A DNA stretch of 64,000 bases, from NCBI GenBank assembly GCA_022432975.1, contig CM039509.1, positions 43,124,209 to 43,188,208 of the forward strand, given 5' to 3'. Numbering within the stretch: position 1 is the stretch's first letter; each line of letters starts with the position of its first letter. Positions 9,787 through 21,653 of this stretch are shown here, one piece after another. Source of the stretch: Begonia masoniana (Eukaryota; Streptophyta; Magnoliopsida; Cucurbitales; Begoniaceae). The position numbers and the translations under genes were made by a program. The notes beneath the pieces are model-generated. The model made no database searches. It saw only the letters and a list, made by a program, of their open reading frames with translations, and had not been told where the DNA came from.

Positions 9787-12700
9787 TGTAATACCCGGCT
9801 TGTACGGATTTCGAATTTAATATATTATATTGATATAATATATTATATGTGGCATTTTTAGTAATTATGTCAAATCAAGTCGGTTTCGCAAACAGAAAGC
9901 TTTATTGCGATCCTAACGATTGATAGGAATTTTAAGAATATTACGAGAATTTTCGGAATAGTGACGCAATATTCCGAGTAATTATGTTTCTCGTAATGTA
10001 ATGAATGTTTTATTAAAATTAGTAAACGAAGTCCGTTTCACGAAGAGAAAGCGTCATTATGACCCTAACAAGTAATTAGAATTTTAAGGAAGTTTTGGGA
10101 ATTTTTGGAGTTTAAACGCTATGTTCTGAATAAATACGCTATCGTAAAGTAAACGATGGTTCAGTAAAAATAGTAAACGTGGTCCGTTTTGCGAACGGAC
10201 AGTTTTAATAAAGCCCTGGTGATGAATAGGAGTTATTGGCAAAATAAGGAATTTTCGAGAATCCGAATTGTTGGACGATTAACGAAACGAAGGACGAAAC
10301 AAATAGATTTAAGTAAGAAGGGCAAAATGGTAATTTGTAAATCCATTTTATAAAACATCACAAATCATTTTCTCTCCCTCACTTTCTCTCCTCTCCTTCT
10401 CTGGATCGCACGAACAGGGAGTTCTCCCTCCCTTTGACCGCCGGCGATTTCCTCCTCCGAGCTCCGATTCGAGCTCCGTTCGTTTCGTTTTCTTCACGGT
10501 TTCTCCTCCTCTCGCTACCCTCGGTATGTAGCTTCGGCCTCTGAGCGTTTATTTCGAGTTTTCGGTTCGATTTAGGGTTAGGGTTTCGATTAGAGTTTTC
10601 GTTAAAAATGCGAATTAGGACTCGTAATTAATAGGTTAGCCTTAATTAAGTATGTATTGAACGTATTTGACGTTATTGGACGAAGATAAATCAATTTGCG
10701 AAAATGTATAAATTTGGGAATTTACGGGTTTTCAGAAATAACTCGTAATTGGAATTTCAAATTAACGAGCGTTAAGTCGTCGTTAATTACTTCGATTAAT
10801 TAAGTTGAAACTTTAGGAATTGCCTTAGTTAAGGTTTTATTGAAATAGGACGTTTAGTAGTTTAAATTGGTTTTAACTACGAATGTTGCGTTTTGCCCAG
10901 ACGGACGACGCTCGTGGACGAAGCTCAGCGAGCTACGGACGACAGGTAAGTTTTCGTGACTTACTTTGACCCAAAGGTCTGCACCATACTCCGTCGTCGT
11001 CTCGAGAATACTCGAGGAACTGTTTGTTTTATGTTATTCTGGTTGGGTAGTTGGGTAGTTAGGTTAGTTGTTTATAGGTTCTACTTTACTGTCATGAATG
11101 TATGCACGTTGGTTGTTTACTTTCTGCTTATATGAACTGTTCATGCATCACGATTTTAAAGCACGCATAGAAAATGAATTTCCGCACAATGTTTTAAAGT
11201 AAATGCAAAGTAAAGATGACCCTTCGGTATATAGTTCAAATGACCCTTCGGTATATAGTTCAAATGACCCATCGGTATATAGTTCAAATGACCCTTCGGT
11301 ATATAGTTCAAATGACCCATCGGTATATAGTTCAAATGACCCATCGGTATATAGTTCAAGTGACCCTTCGGTATACAGTTCATAGGTCACGCGAGATGGG
11401 GCTCAGGCACGGCTGTACGTGTTGTAAGCGTGTACCCCCCTCCATTAACCGGAAAGAGTGGTCCGCCCGCTGGACGTGCTCTCCCCGGTTATTGGGCTGA
11501 GATCTCGGTGACACCTTCATAGCACAGCAAAGTAAAGCAAAGTAAAGTAAAGTAAAGAAAACGATGCATGATTTCTGAACTCACACGCATAGCATAGCAT
11601 GTAGTTGCATTTACGTAGCTTACTGAGATTTCAATATCTCATATGTGTCTGTATGGTGTAGGTGACCTCTACACAGGTGAGGATGAGATCCCTCCACCCG
11701 AGGCGTGAGCAGTTGAGGGAGAATGGCCCGTGGGAGTGCGCTGAGCAGTCGAGGCGCGTATGACCTGAGGGGTAGTTATGTATGTATTTTGGGGGGGGGA
11801 TTAATGGTTAATATGAATGTATAGTATATTTAGGTTGTTTGGATCTGGATAGGGATTAGATAATGTTTTGATAATTGTATGTAAAATGTTTTGGTTTTAA
11901 CTGTTACTGAATGTTTTGAAAACGTTTGAATGGTTTTAGGTTGATACGGTTATGTTCGATGTTTAGATACATCCACGCAGTTGGACTTCGTAAAGTCTGC
12001 CGTAAGTCGGTTGAGTTAGCGCATAAGTCGATTTGGTTTAAAGATGTAAACATGGTAGGAATGTGAAGTTGGTGCAGGGAAAATGGAAGTTGATGGTCTC
12101 TGGAATCGGATTCCAGAGACTTGAAGATTTTATTTTTGCTCTCTGGAGAATTCTAGAGAGCAGTGTAAAGAAAAGTGAAGGCGATTGAAGTAGGAGGTGG
12201 TCGCTGAAGTGGTCGCCGAAGTTTTCACTGATCGTTGCACTGAAAGTGTGCGGCGATCGATCTCTGCAGCAATGCTGAGATTGGTCGCTGCTTGTGAAAT
12301 GCGAAGTGTTAGTGGTTTGTAGTCTGAAAGGGAGAAGGGATCGCTGCATGCTTGCAGCGATCGATCTCTGCTGCAGAGCAGAGATCGATCGCTGCTATAG
12401 TTAGCAGCGATCGGATTGCTGCACAGCTAGCAGCGATCGATCTCTGCTCTGCAGCAGAGATCGATCGCTCCTGCTGTAATGCATGGCAGCGATCGATCTC
12501 TGCTGCAGTGCAGAGATCGGTCGCCTGTTTCATTTTGAGGGCAGAATTCCGATTCTGCCCTCCCTTCTTTTAATTGATTTTAAATGTTTTTAATTAAATG
12601 TTTTTAAGTTTTATTTAAATAGTTTTAGTTTATGTTTTAAATGATTTACTAAACGGACTTCGATTTCGATTCCGGTTTCGGTTTCGATTTCATTTCTGGT

Positions 12701-12787
12701 TAACGTCAAGTTTTAAAGTTTATAAAATGTAAAGATAAAAAAAAAAAATAATATGGGAAATACGGGTACAGTACTTGAGGCGTTACA
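9787..12787 (+). repeat. LTR 2 of element B (3001 bp)
   Basis: Virtually identical to 4451-7452; the one difference I found is a missing T (AAAACGTTTGAATG versus AAAACGTTTTGAATG). It carries the same 24-bp repeats (11215-11383) and palindrome cluster. Unlike a normal 3' LTR it is followed by another primer site and gag start. Confidence 0.93.
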
Positions 12788-12950
12788 GTTATGGTATCAA
12801 AGCCCCCGGGTTTTAAAACCGATTCTGTAGACTGCTCGACTGCACAGCCACTACGCGGACATCCTTCATCAACTGTAAGTCTGTTTACAGCTTTGTTGAT
12901 TTTATTTCTTAGAGGTTAATTGTTTTAAATTTTATAGGAGTTTTATAAAT

Positions 12951-13030
12951 ATGGTTCGAGGAAGAGATCCTAGAGACGACGCGATGGATCGACTTACGAA
13001 ATTCTTGGACCGCCAGTCTCAGCATATGGA
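12951..13030 (+). pseudogene. Second, truncated gag start of element B
   Basis: Primer site TGGTATCAAAGC at about 12792, the same leader intron-like segment, then an ATG at 12951 and about 26 codons matching 7615-7694. It stops inside the CAGCATATGGA motif and jumps to A LTR sequence (TCGCTGACCG). This shows a former third LTR and rest of B lost by deletion. Confidence 0.88.
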
Positions 13031-13402
13031 TCGCTGACCGATCCCTGCAATGCAGAGATCGATCGCTGTCCCTTTTTGTCACGGTTGGACAGTTTTGTCC
13101 TCTCTTCGGTTTTCTATTTTAATTACAATTTTAAATGTTTTAAGTTTTATTAAATTAAATTAGTTTACGTCTTAAACTCTCTTCGGTTTTCTATTTTAAT
13201 TAAAATTTTAAATGTTTTAAGTTTTATTAAATTAAATTAGTTTACGTCTTAAACGATTTATCAAACGAACTTCGATTTCGATTCCAGTTTCGGTTTCGAT
13301 TTCAATTCTGCTTAACATTAGGCTTAAAGTTTATAAGGTGTAAATTAAAAATGAAAAATTTATACGGGGAAATTGGGTACAGTTTTAGGGTCGTTACATT
13401 TA

Positions 13403-13414
13403 TGGTATCAGAGC
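13403..13414 (+). other. Primer-binding site of element A
   Basis: TGGTATCAGAGC, an exact complement of the initiator tRNA-Met 3' end, four bases after the 5' LTR end. Confidence 0.93.
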
Positions 13415-13485
13415 CCCCGGGTTTTAAAATCGATTCTGTAGACTGCTCGACTGCACAGCCACTACGCGGACATCCTACATCAATT

Positions 13486-13550
13486 GTAAGTTTGTTTACT
13501 GCTTTGTTTGATTGCAGTTTCTTAGGATTTCTTGTTTTTAAATTTTATAG
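13486..13550 (+). other. Candidate 65-nt leader intron before A gag
   Basis: ATT|GTAAGTTTG donor and TTTTATAG acceptor, 14 bases before the gag-pol ATG. Its position matches the one in B. Confidence 0.4.
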
Positions 13551-16298
13551 GAGTTTTTAGAAATATGACTCGAGGAAGGGATCCGAGAGATGACGCGATG
13601 GATCGTCTTACGGAGTTGATCGATCGCCAGTCTCAGCATATGGACAGGCAGGCGCAACAGATTACGGAATTAGTAAATCGGGAGAACCAGCGAGAGAATC
13701 AGAGGGCCCAAGACTTGGTAGTTCCCAGTAATCAGGGTATGCAGAGGTTTCAAAGTCTACGGCCTCCAGTATTCGAAGGCCAGTCATTGGATCTGACACG
13801 TGCCGAGGAATGGATCCGAGTTATGGAGGACATGTTAGCTTACGCCGAGGTAGGGAACGGGAGCAAGGTGGCGTATGCTACCTTTCATTTAGCGATGGAT
13901 GCCCGTTTCTGGTGGGACTCGATCAAGTCGACGACGGATGTATCAGTTATGACTTGGGATCGGTTCAAGTTTCTATTCTTCGATAAGTATTTCAGCCGCA
14001 CAGTGAGAGTGGCAAAGAGGAACGAGTTTATGCAGTTGAGGCAGACGGGTTCTGTTGCCGATTATATTCGGAGGTTTGAGGCCTTATCCAGATTTGCACC
14101 TCGTCTTATCAGCGACAACGAGGACAAAGTACATCAGTTTATGGAGGGACTTAATCCGGAGATACGGATGCATGTTGTGGTCTCAGGTATTATTGACGTA
14201 CCCTTTTCTGACATCACCGCTAGGGCTCTGGATATTGAGGCTGCCAGGGCCACATGTGTTAGACCGAGAGAGCCAGCGAAGGGCTTCTTTCGGGAGATTC
14301 GTCCTCAGTCACAGAACCGAGGATTTCAGCCTCGAGCACAGCCGCCTCAGCAGCAGCCGAGGGGTGTGAAGAGACCTCTTGAGGGAGGTAACGATAGGGG
14401 CAAGGGGAAGCAAGTTCAGGGGGCTCCTCAGATGCCTGTTTGCCCTAGATGCCAGAAGGAGCACACTGGCCAGTGTAGATTTGGCATGGGTGTATGCTAC
14501 CGATGTGGAGACGCAGGCCATTTTATTAGAGAGTGCCCATTGCAGTCCCGAGATCAGTCGAGTGGAGATCAGAGGAGGATGCCGCGGGTCTTCGCGTTTA
14601 TTGAGCCTGGAGATGTTGATGATGAGGCTCAGCCTGCGGTGATAGCAGGTACTATATTGGTTACTGGCGTTCCTGTATTTTCTTTATTAGACACGGGGGC
14701 TACGCATTCTTTTGTCTCCACCACTTGTGTGTCTAGATTGAGGCTTTCGCCTGAGTTAGCAGAGTGCGAATATAGCGTGATGCTACCTTCGGGAGAGCGT
14801 ATGCAGTCAGGTCGTGTTGTTCAGGGGAATATTATCTCGATTGGGGATCGTACTCTCTATGCTCGCCTTATTGTTATGGGCATCGAGCACTATGACCTTA
14901 TCTTAGGGATGGATTGGCTATCGCAGCATTTCGCCACCATCGACTGTCACTCCGGGATTGTTACCTTCCGACCCCCGGACAGAGCCGATTTTTCATATCA
15001 GGCGATGAGCAGATTTAGTAGCTCGCCTATTTCTTATGCTATGGAGGTCAACGAGCAGTTCAAAGGTGCGTGCTCTATTTATTTGGCCTCAGTTTTTGAT
15101 GTTCAGTTGCTTAGCGGGCTGAAGCCGAGCGACATTCCTGTTGTTAGAGAGTTCTCTGGCATATTCCTTGATGATCTTCCCGGGTTACCACCAGACCGGG
15201 AGATCGAATTCACTATTGATGTCTATCCAAACTCCGCGCCGAGATTTAAAAATCCGTATCGATTGGCACCAGCAGAGTTGAGAGAGCTGAGGACTCAGCT
15301 GGATGATCTATTAGAGAAGGGATTTATTCGACCCAGTGTTTCACCCTGGGGTCCGCCCGTTCTATTCGTCAAGAAGAAAGACGGGACCCTCAGGATGTGC
15401 ATTGACTACAGAGAGCTGAATAAACTTACCGTGAAGAATAAATACCCACTGCCTCGGATTGATAACCTATTTGATCAGCTACAGGGTGCCCGAGTATTTT
15501 CCAGGATCGACTTGCGCTCGGGTTACAATCAGCTGAAGGTCCGGAAGGATGATATACCGAAGACGGCGTTCCGAACGAGGTATGGGCATTATGAGTTCCT
15601 TGTTATGTCTTTCGGACTTACTAATGCCCCTGCAGCGTTCATGGATCTGATGAACCGTGTCTTCAAGGAGTATCTGGACAGGTTCGTGGTGGTTTTCATC
15701 GACGACATTCTGATTTACTCTAAGTCTAAAGAAGAGCACGAGGAGCATCTGAGGATCGTTTTACAGATTCTGAGTCAACGCCAGCTATATCCAAAGTTTT
15801 CGAAGTGCGAGTTCTGGCTTGACAGAGTGAGTTTTCTGGGCCATATTATATCACAGGACGGAGTTTCTGTGGATCCGAGCAAAATACAGGTGGTCAGAGA
15901 TTGGCCACAGCCGAAGAACGTACGTGAGGTGCGTGGATTTCTCGGATTGGCCGGTTATTATCGGAAGTTTATAGAGGGATTCTCGAAGATCGCACTTCCT
16001 CTTACCCGATTGACATGGAAGAACGAGAGATTTGTATGGTCGTCTGCTTGTGATGATAGTTTTATGGAGTTAAAGCAGAGATTGACCACCGCTCCAGTAC
16101 TGGCGCTACCTATTGAGGGTGACAGGTTCAGCATTTACTGTGATGCATCTGGAGTGGGACTGGGTTGTGTGTTGATGCAGGAGGGGAGAGTTATTTCTTA
16201 TGCTTCTCGGCAGCTGAAGCCGTACGAGCAGAATTACCCTACACACGACCTAGAGTTAGCAGCTGTGGTCTTCGCACTGAAGATATGGAGACACTATT

Positions 16299-17255
16299 TG
16301 TGATGACCCGAATCTGTAAGTCCCGAATCTGTACTGGTACGATGGCTGCACGAACCGGAACCCGGATGGCGGTACGTCTGCGCGGGCGAGCCGACGGTGA
16401 CAGGTCGTAAAGAGGGGGTCGTTAAGTCCCGAATCTGTACTGGTACGATGGCTGCACGAACCGGAACCCGGATGGCGGTACGTCTGCGCGGGCGAGCCGG
16501 AAGGTGACAGGTCGTAAAGAGGGGGTCGTCACAATCCCACAGCGCTTGGGGAAGTATGTGGAAACGAAACATATGTAAAGAGACCCTCCCAACATAGCAA
16601 GACGCGTTTTGGAGCTCAATTGACGACGGATCCCATAAGAACTCCGAAGTTAAGCGTACTCCGGCGAGAGTAATTCCAGGTTGGGTGACCTTCCGGGAAG
16701 TGCTCTCGCCAAACAAAGCCGTGAGGGGAGGATATTGGGCTGCGGCCCAATCCCCGGAGCGGACAATATCTTGCTGGGATGAGGGGTCGTTACAAATGGT
16801 ATCAAAGCCTGTACCCAACCGGAATTGTGGCCAACGAGGACGTTGGGCCCCCAAGGGGGGGTGATTGTGATGACCCGAATCTGTAAGTCCCGAATCTGTA
16901 CTGGTACGATGGCTGCACGAACCGGAACCCGGATGGCGGTACGTCCGCGCGGGCGAGCCGGAAGGTGACAGGTCGTAAAGAGGGGGTCGTCACAATCCCA
17001 CAGCGCTTGGGGAAGTATGTGGAAATGAAACATATGTAAAGAGACCCTCCCAACATAGCAAGACGCGTTTTGGAGCTCAATTGACGACGGATCCCATAAG
17101 AACTCCGAAGTTAAGCGTACTCCGGCGAGAGTAATTCCAGGTTGGGTGACCTTCCGGGAAGTGCTCTCGCCAAACAAAGCCGTGAGGGGAGGATATTGGG
17201 CTGCGGCCCAATCCCCGGAGCGGACAATATCTTGCTGGGATGAGGGGTCGTTACA
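16299..17255 (+). mobile_element. Cassandra retrotransposon (TRIM-like, 5S rRNA in LTRs)
   Basis: LTR 16299-16794 (496 bp), internal 16795-16865 (71 bp, non-coding), LTR 16866-17255 (390 bp), flanked by the 5-bp duplication CTATT (16294-16298 and 17256-17260). The internal part has only a primer site (TGGTATCAAAGC at 16797) and a polypurine tract (AAGGGGGGG near 16853). Both LTRs contain a 5S rRNA-like stretch (16628-16706 and about 17089-17167: GGATCCCATAAGAACTCCGA, AGTTAAGCGTACTCCGGCGA, GGTTGGGTGACCTTCCGGGA), the hallmark of Cassandra, with Pol III A-box, intermediate and C-box-like parts. The first LTR is longer owing to a roughly 105-bp tandem duplication near its start. Confidence 0.95.
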
Positions 17256-18587
17256 CTATTTATATGGGCAGCAGTGCGAGGTATTTTCTGACCACAAGAG
17301 CTTGAAATAGTTATTTACGCAGAAGGAGCTGAACATGAGACAGAGACGATGGCTTGAGTTTGTCAAAGATTACGATTTTGATATCAAGTACCATCCAGGA
17401 AAGGCGAACAAGGTTGCTGATGCCTTGAGTAGAGTGCCTTCTGCGAGTCAGCCATCATTAGCAGCGATGTCAGTTACGCTGCGGTCTGAGATTGAGAGGT
17501 TTGACGTGGAGATAGTGGCAGAGTTGTCCAGTATGCTCACTAGTATTTCTCTCAGGCCGACTATTCTAGATCGTATACGCGAGGCTCAGCAGAATGATTC
17601 GGAGTGTATGGAGCTTCGATCTAGCATGATATTGGGAGACTCGTCGGATTTTCACTTATCAGATGATGGCATTCTGAAGTTCAGGCATAGGTGGTACGTG
17701 CCTAGTGACGAGGATCTGAGGAAGGAGATATTGGCCGAGGCACATTCTTCGGCATATTCTGTGCACCCGGGGAGTACCAAGATGTACCGGGATTTGAAAC
17801 AACATTTCTGGTGGCCGAACATGAAGAGGGAGGTGGCCAAGTATGTCGAGACCTGTTTAGTTTGTCAACAGGTGAAAGCTGAGCACCAAAGACCCGCCGG
17901 AACATTATTGCCACTGCCGATTCCGGAGTGGAAGTGGGAGCAGATCTCCATGGATTTCATTGTGGGGCTCCCGAGGACGACGAAGGGCCATGACGGCATA
18001 TGGGTTATTGTGGACCGATTGACAAAGTCGGCCCACTTCTTATCTGTGAAGATGGCGTCTTCGATGGATCAGCTCGCAGAGCTATATGTGCAGGAGATTG
18101 TCAGACTGCATGGAGTACCAGTTTCTATAGTCTCAGATCGTGATCCGAGATTTACATCGAAGTTCTGGAAGAGCCTGCATAAGGCTATGGGGACTCAGCT
18201 TAATTTCAGCACCGCATTTCATCCTCAGACTGATGGTCAGATAGAGAGGACGAATCAGATTTTGGAGGATATGCTCAGAGCTTGTGTGCTGGAGTTTCAG
18301 GGCTCGTGGAGCCGATATTTGTCTCTGATTGAGTTTTCGTACAACAACAGCTTCCAGGCTACCATCGGCATGGCACCTTACGAGGCTTTGTATGGTCGAA
18401 AGTGTAGGTCTCCATTATATTGGGACGAGGTTGGCGAGGCCAGCATCATAGGTCCTGAGATTCTACAGCAAACGGCAGAGAAGATTGCCGTTATCCGATA
18501 GCGTATTCAGGTAGCTCAGAGCCGGCAGAAGAGTTATGCTGACACGAGACGGCGAGAGCTAGAGTTCGAGGAAGGCGACAAAGTTTA

Positions 18588-21205
18588 TGTAATATCCGGC
18601 TTGTACGGAATTTTGAAAGTATTATTATTACATTATTGATGGCATTTTTTTTAGTAAATATGTCAACTCAGGTCCGATTTACGAAAAGAAAGCGTCATTA
18701 TGATCCTAACGAGTAATAAGAATTTTAAGGAAATTTTGGAAATTTTCGGAATAGTAACGCTATATTCCGAGTAATTACCACTATCGTAAATTAAATGACG
18801 TTTTAGAAAAAATAGTAAATGAGGTCCGAATTGCGAACGGACAGTTTTAATAAAGTCCTGGTGATAAATATGAGTTATTGGCAAAATATGGAATTTTCGA
18901 GAATTTGGATTGTTAGCCAATTAATGAAACGAAAGAAGAAAAACTCAAGAAGGGCAAAATGGTAATTTGCAAAGTCAATTTTATTTAAACATCACAAACC
19001 CTTCTTTTCTCTTCATTTTCTTCTTCTCCTCTGCCCGCGCCAAGAACAGAGAGCTTCCTTCTCTCTCGGCCGCCGGCGACATTCGACAACCCGACCTCCG
19101 TCCGACCTCCGATCAACCCGTTTCCTTCACGGTTTCTCATCCTCTCGCTACCCTCGGTATGAACCTACAATCTCTGAACGTTTATTTCGAGTTCTCGGTT
19201 CGATTTAGAGTTAGGGTTTTAAATTAGGGTTTCGGTATTTTTCGCTAAAAACGCAAATTAGGGCTCGTAATTAATAGGTTAGCCGTGATTAAGTATAGAT
19301 TGAACGTATTGGACGTTATCGGACGAAAAGAAATCAAATTGCGAAAAAGTTATAAATCAGTAAATTGTCGGTTTTTTAGGAAAAACTCGTAACTAGAGAT
19401 TTTGGATTATAAAGCTTTAATTAACGTTCGAAATGCTCTAAATAGCTAAGTGGTGAATGTAGGAGAATTCGTTAGTTAAGGATTTTGTAATTTGGACATT
19501 TATGGCTTAAAGTGATTATAACGGCGAATATCGTGTTTTATACAGACACGCAACTCTCGTGGTCAAAGCTTGTAATTCGGCGCGCTCAAGGTAAGTTTTT
19601 CGTGACTTACTTTGACCAATCGGTCTACACCATACTTCGATGTCGTATCGAGGATCCCTGAAGAGTTGTTTGTTTAATCTGCTTTCGGTTGGGTAGTTAG
19701 GTTTAATTGTTTATAGGTTAGTTTATTTCGGTCTTGATGGTATACATATGTTTGTTTATTGTATGGTTACATTATGCTTATAACTGTTCATGCATCACGT
19801 GTTTCAAAATGGCATGAAAATGGATTTCTGCACGAGTTTTCAAATGAAATGAATAATGAACGAAAATACGTAATCTGTATCTGGTCACGCGGGATGGGGC
19901 TCAGGCATGGCTGTAGGGTTTGTGAGCATGTACCCCCCTCCTCTAAATCGAAAGTGGTAGTCCGACCGCGGGATGTATCCTTTCCATTTAGAGGGCTGAT
20001 ATCTCGGTGGCAATTTGTATGAAATGACCTGATATGTCTGATATGCATGTTTTCTGAACTCCATATGCACTGCACGCATGCATCTGCATTTACGTAGCTT
20101 ACTGAGATTTCAATATCTCATATGTGTCTGTATGGTGTAGGTGATATTTTAGGAGACATTGAGCCAGGTGAGGACGACGTTCCTCCTCCTGACGTAGGAG
20201 CAGCTGATGGATGATGGCCGTGGGAGTGCGCTGAGCAGTCGAGGCGCGTTTTGACCCGTGGGGGGGTGTATGTAAAGGTTTTGGGGGTTCTTTGTGATAT
20301 TTTGGATTGATGATAAACTGTATAGAACATATTTAGGTTGTTTGGATCTGGATAGGGGTTAGATAACGTTTTGGTAATTGTATGTAAAAATGTTTTGGTT
20401 TAAACTGCTTTGATGAATGTTATAAAATGTTTTGGTTTAAACAGTTATTTAAACGTTATAGAAATTCTGGAACTGTTTGGTTTAAATTAAGTGTTATGAA
20501 CTATTTTTAGGTTGATACAGATAGCTCGGTTTTTAGAGCTATCCACGCAGTTGGACTTCGTAAAGTCCGACGCGAGTCGATTGAGTTTATATTATGTTTT
20601 AATTGGTTGAGTTTAGGTTGTGAATTATGGTGATCGTTGGCGTGAAGTAACAGAAATTTGCTCTCTGGAATTCAGGATTCCAGAGAGCTAATTGAGGTAA
20701 TTGTGTAGCAGGAAGGATAGAGGAAAAATGTTGAATTCTGCTCTCTGGAATCATGTTCCAGAGTGGTGGAAATGTTAGAGTAAAAAAGGTTGGTTGCTCT
20801 CTGGAAATAAAAATTTCCAGAGAGCGAAGTCGCTGCACACTGTGCAGCGATCAGTCGCTGCACACATTGCAGCGACCAGTCGCTGCACACATTGCAGCGA
20901 CCAGCGCCTGGTCGCTGCATAGGGCAGCGACCGTGCGCTGCTCCATTCACGAGGGCAGAATTCCGATTCTGCCCTCCCTTCTTTTATTTGTTTATTTTTA
21001 AGTTTTATTAAATGTTTTAGTTTTAATTATTTATTAAAGGTTTTGTTTTAATTGCTTTTAAAGTTCAGTTTTAATTCCGACTTCAGTTCTGATTTCAACT
21101 TCAGTTTAGATTCTACATTAAATTTTATTTAAAGCATAGAGAAGTAAAATGTATAAAAAAAAAAAATAATGCGGGGAATACGGGTATGGTATTAGGGGTG
21201 TTACA
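18588..21205 (+). mobile_element. Solo LTR C (2618 bp), related to LTRs of A and B
   Basis: TGTAATATCC start and GTGTTACA end, with the duplication GTTTA on both sides (18583-18587, 21206-21210). No internal region, so it is a solo LTR left after LTR-LTR recombination. It carries the same conserved blocks as A and B, including intron-like 19157-19545, a 45-nt micro-exon 19546-19590 and intron-like 19591-20140. Its palindrome cluster is its own (CTCTCTGGAATTC...CCAGAGAG near 20660-20688 and 20797-20825; repeated CGCTGCACAC...GCAGCGA at 20830-20930). Confidence 0.92.
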
Positions 21206-21640
21206 GTTTATTTGAAGGTTTCTCCATTCAAAGGCGTCGCGAGATTTGGAAGGAGGGGTAAGCTGAACCCTCGATATGTGGGACCCTTTCCTATTCTGAA
21301 GAGGATCGGGAAGTTGGCGTACAGATTACAGCTTCCGGCTTCCATGGAGGGTATCCACGATGTATTCCACGTATCTATGCTTCGGAGATGTTTGCGTGAT
21401 CCATCTCAGGTCGTGGAGACTACAGAGATCGAGGTACAGCCTACCTTGACTTATGAGGTGAGGCCGGTACGCATTTTGGAGTATTCTACCAAAGTTTTGC
21501 GCAACAAGGAGATTCCGCTGGTCAAGGTTTTGTGGCGGAACCACGAGGTGGAGGAAGCTACGTGGGAACGACAGCAGGATATGATGACTAGATATCCTGA
21601 TCTATTTGCATGATTTAATTTTGTGGACAAAATTCTGAAT

Positions 21641-21653
21641 AAGGAGGGTGGAA
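21641..21653 (+). other. Polypurine tract of element A
   Basis: AAGGAGGGTGGAA immediately before the 3' LTR start. Confidence 0.85.

Larger units (their letters stand above)
4451..13030 (+). mobile_element. Element B: gag-only long-LTR gypsy element, LTR-internal-LTR-internal(truncated)
   Basis: Inserted in the 5' LTR of A just after ACATTATAGG. Order: LTR 4451-7452, primer site 7457, gag 7615-8704, about 1.07 kb non-coding, polypurine tract 9774-9786, second LTR 9787-12787, then a second primer site and the first 80 bp of another gag (12951-13030). At 13028-13031 the gag breaks off into A LTR sequence with only a GA overlap, so no right target duplication remains. The two LTRs differ by one T in a run (near 6590) as far as I can see, so B is very young. 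Confidence 0.88.
2790..13398 (+). repeat. 5' LTR of element A, split by element B and partly deleted
   Basis: Bases 2790-4450 match 21654-23312 of the 3' LTR; bases 13031-13398 match its last part (from about 24078). Element B lies between. About 765 bp of the LTR (equivalent to 23313-24077) is absent, so the right side of B and this LTR segment were lost together. The LTR starts TGTAATATCC and ends GTTACA. A TATA-like TTATAAAATAA lies near 3191-3201, followed by a pyrimidine-rich stretch, placing a likely transcription start near 3220 and leaving more than 2 kb of leader within the LTR. Confidence 0.9.
13565..21613 (+). pseudogene. gag-pol polyprotein of element A, disrupted
   Basis: One gag-pol frame starts [12 protein letters not shown] at 13565. 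Visible in order: gag core, CCHC knuckle [14 protein letters not shown], aspartic protease [14 protein letters not shown] with FIDDILIYS (about 15700), RNase H with [13 protein letters not shown] (about 16140), integrase H2C2 (HPGSTKMYRDLK ... CLVCQQ), integrase D,D,E core (MDFIVGLPR, VSDRDPRF, E in QIERTNQ), and a C-terminal chromodomain-like stretch (LVKVLWRNHEVEEATWE) before the stop at 21611-21613. Breaks: Cassandra inserted in RNase H at 16299; TAG at 17308-17310 in RNase H; TAG at 18499-18501 after the integrase core; solo LTR C at 18588. Apart from these the frame is preserved, so decay is recent. Confidence 0.93.

Noticed and set aside
16294..17177. Possible 5S rRNA genes at 16.63, 17.09, 54.99, 55.47 and 56.0 kb
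   Set aside because: Only about 75-80 bp of 5S-like sequence each, diverged and lying inside Cassandra LTRs with primer sites and target duplications; not functional rRNA genes.
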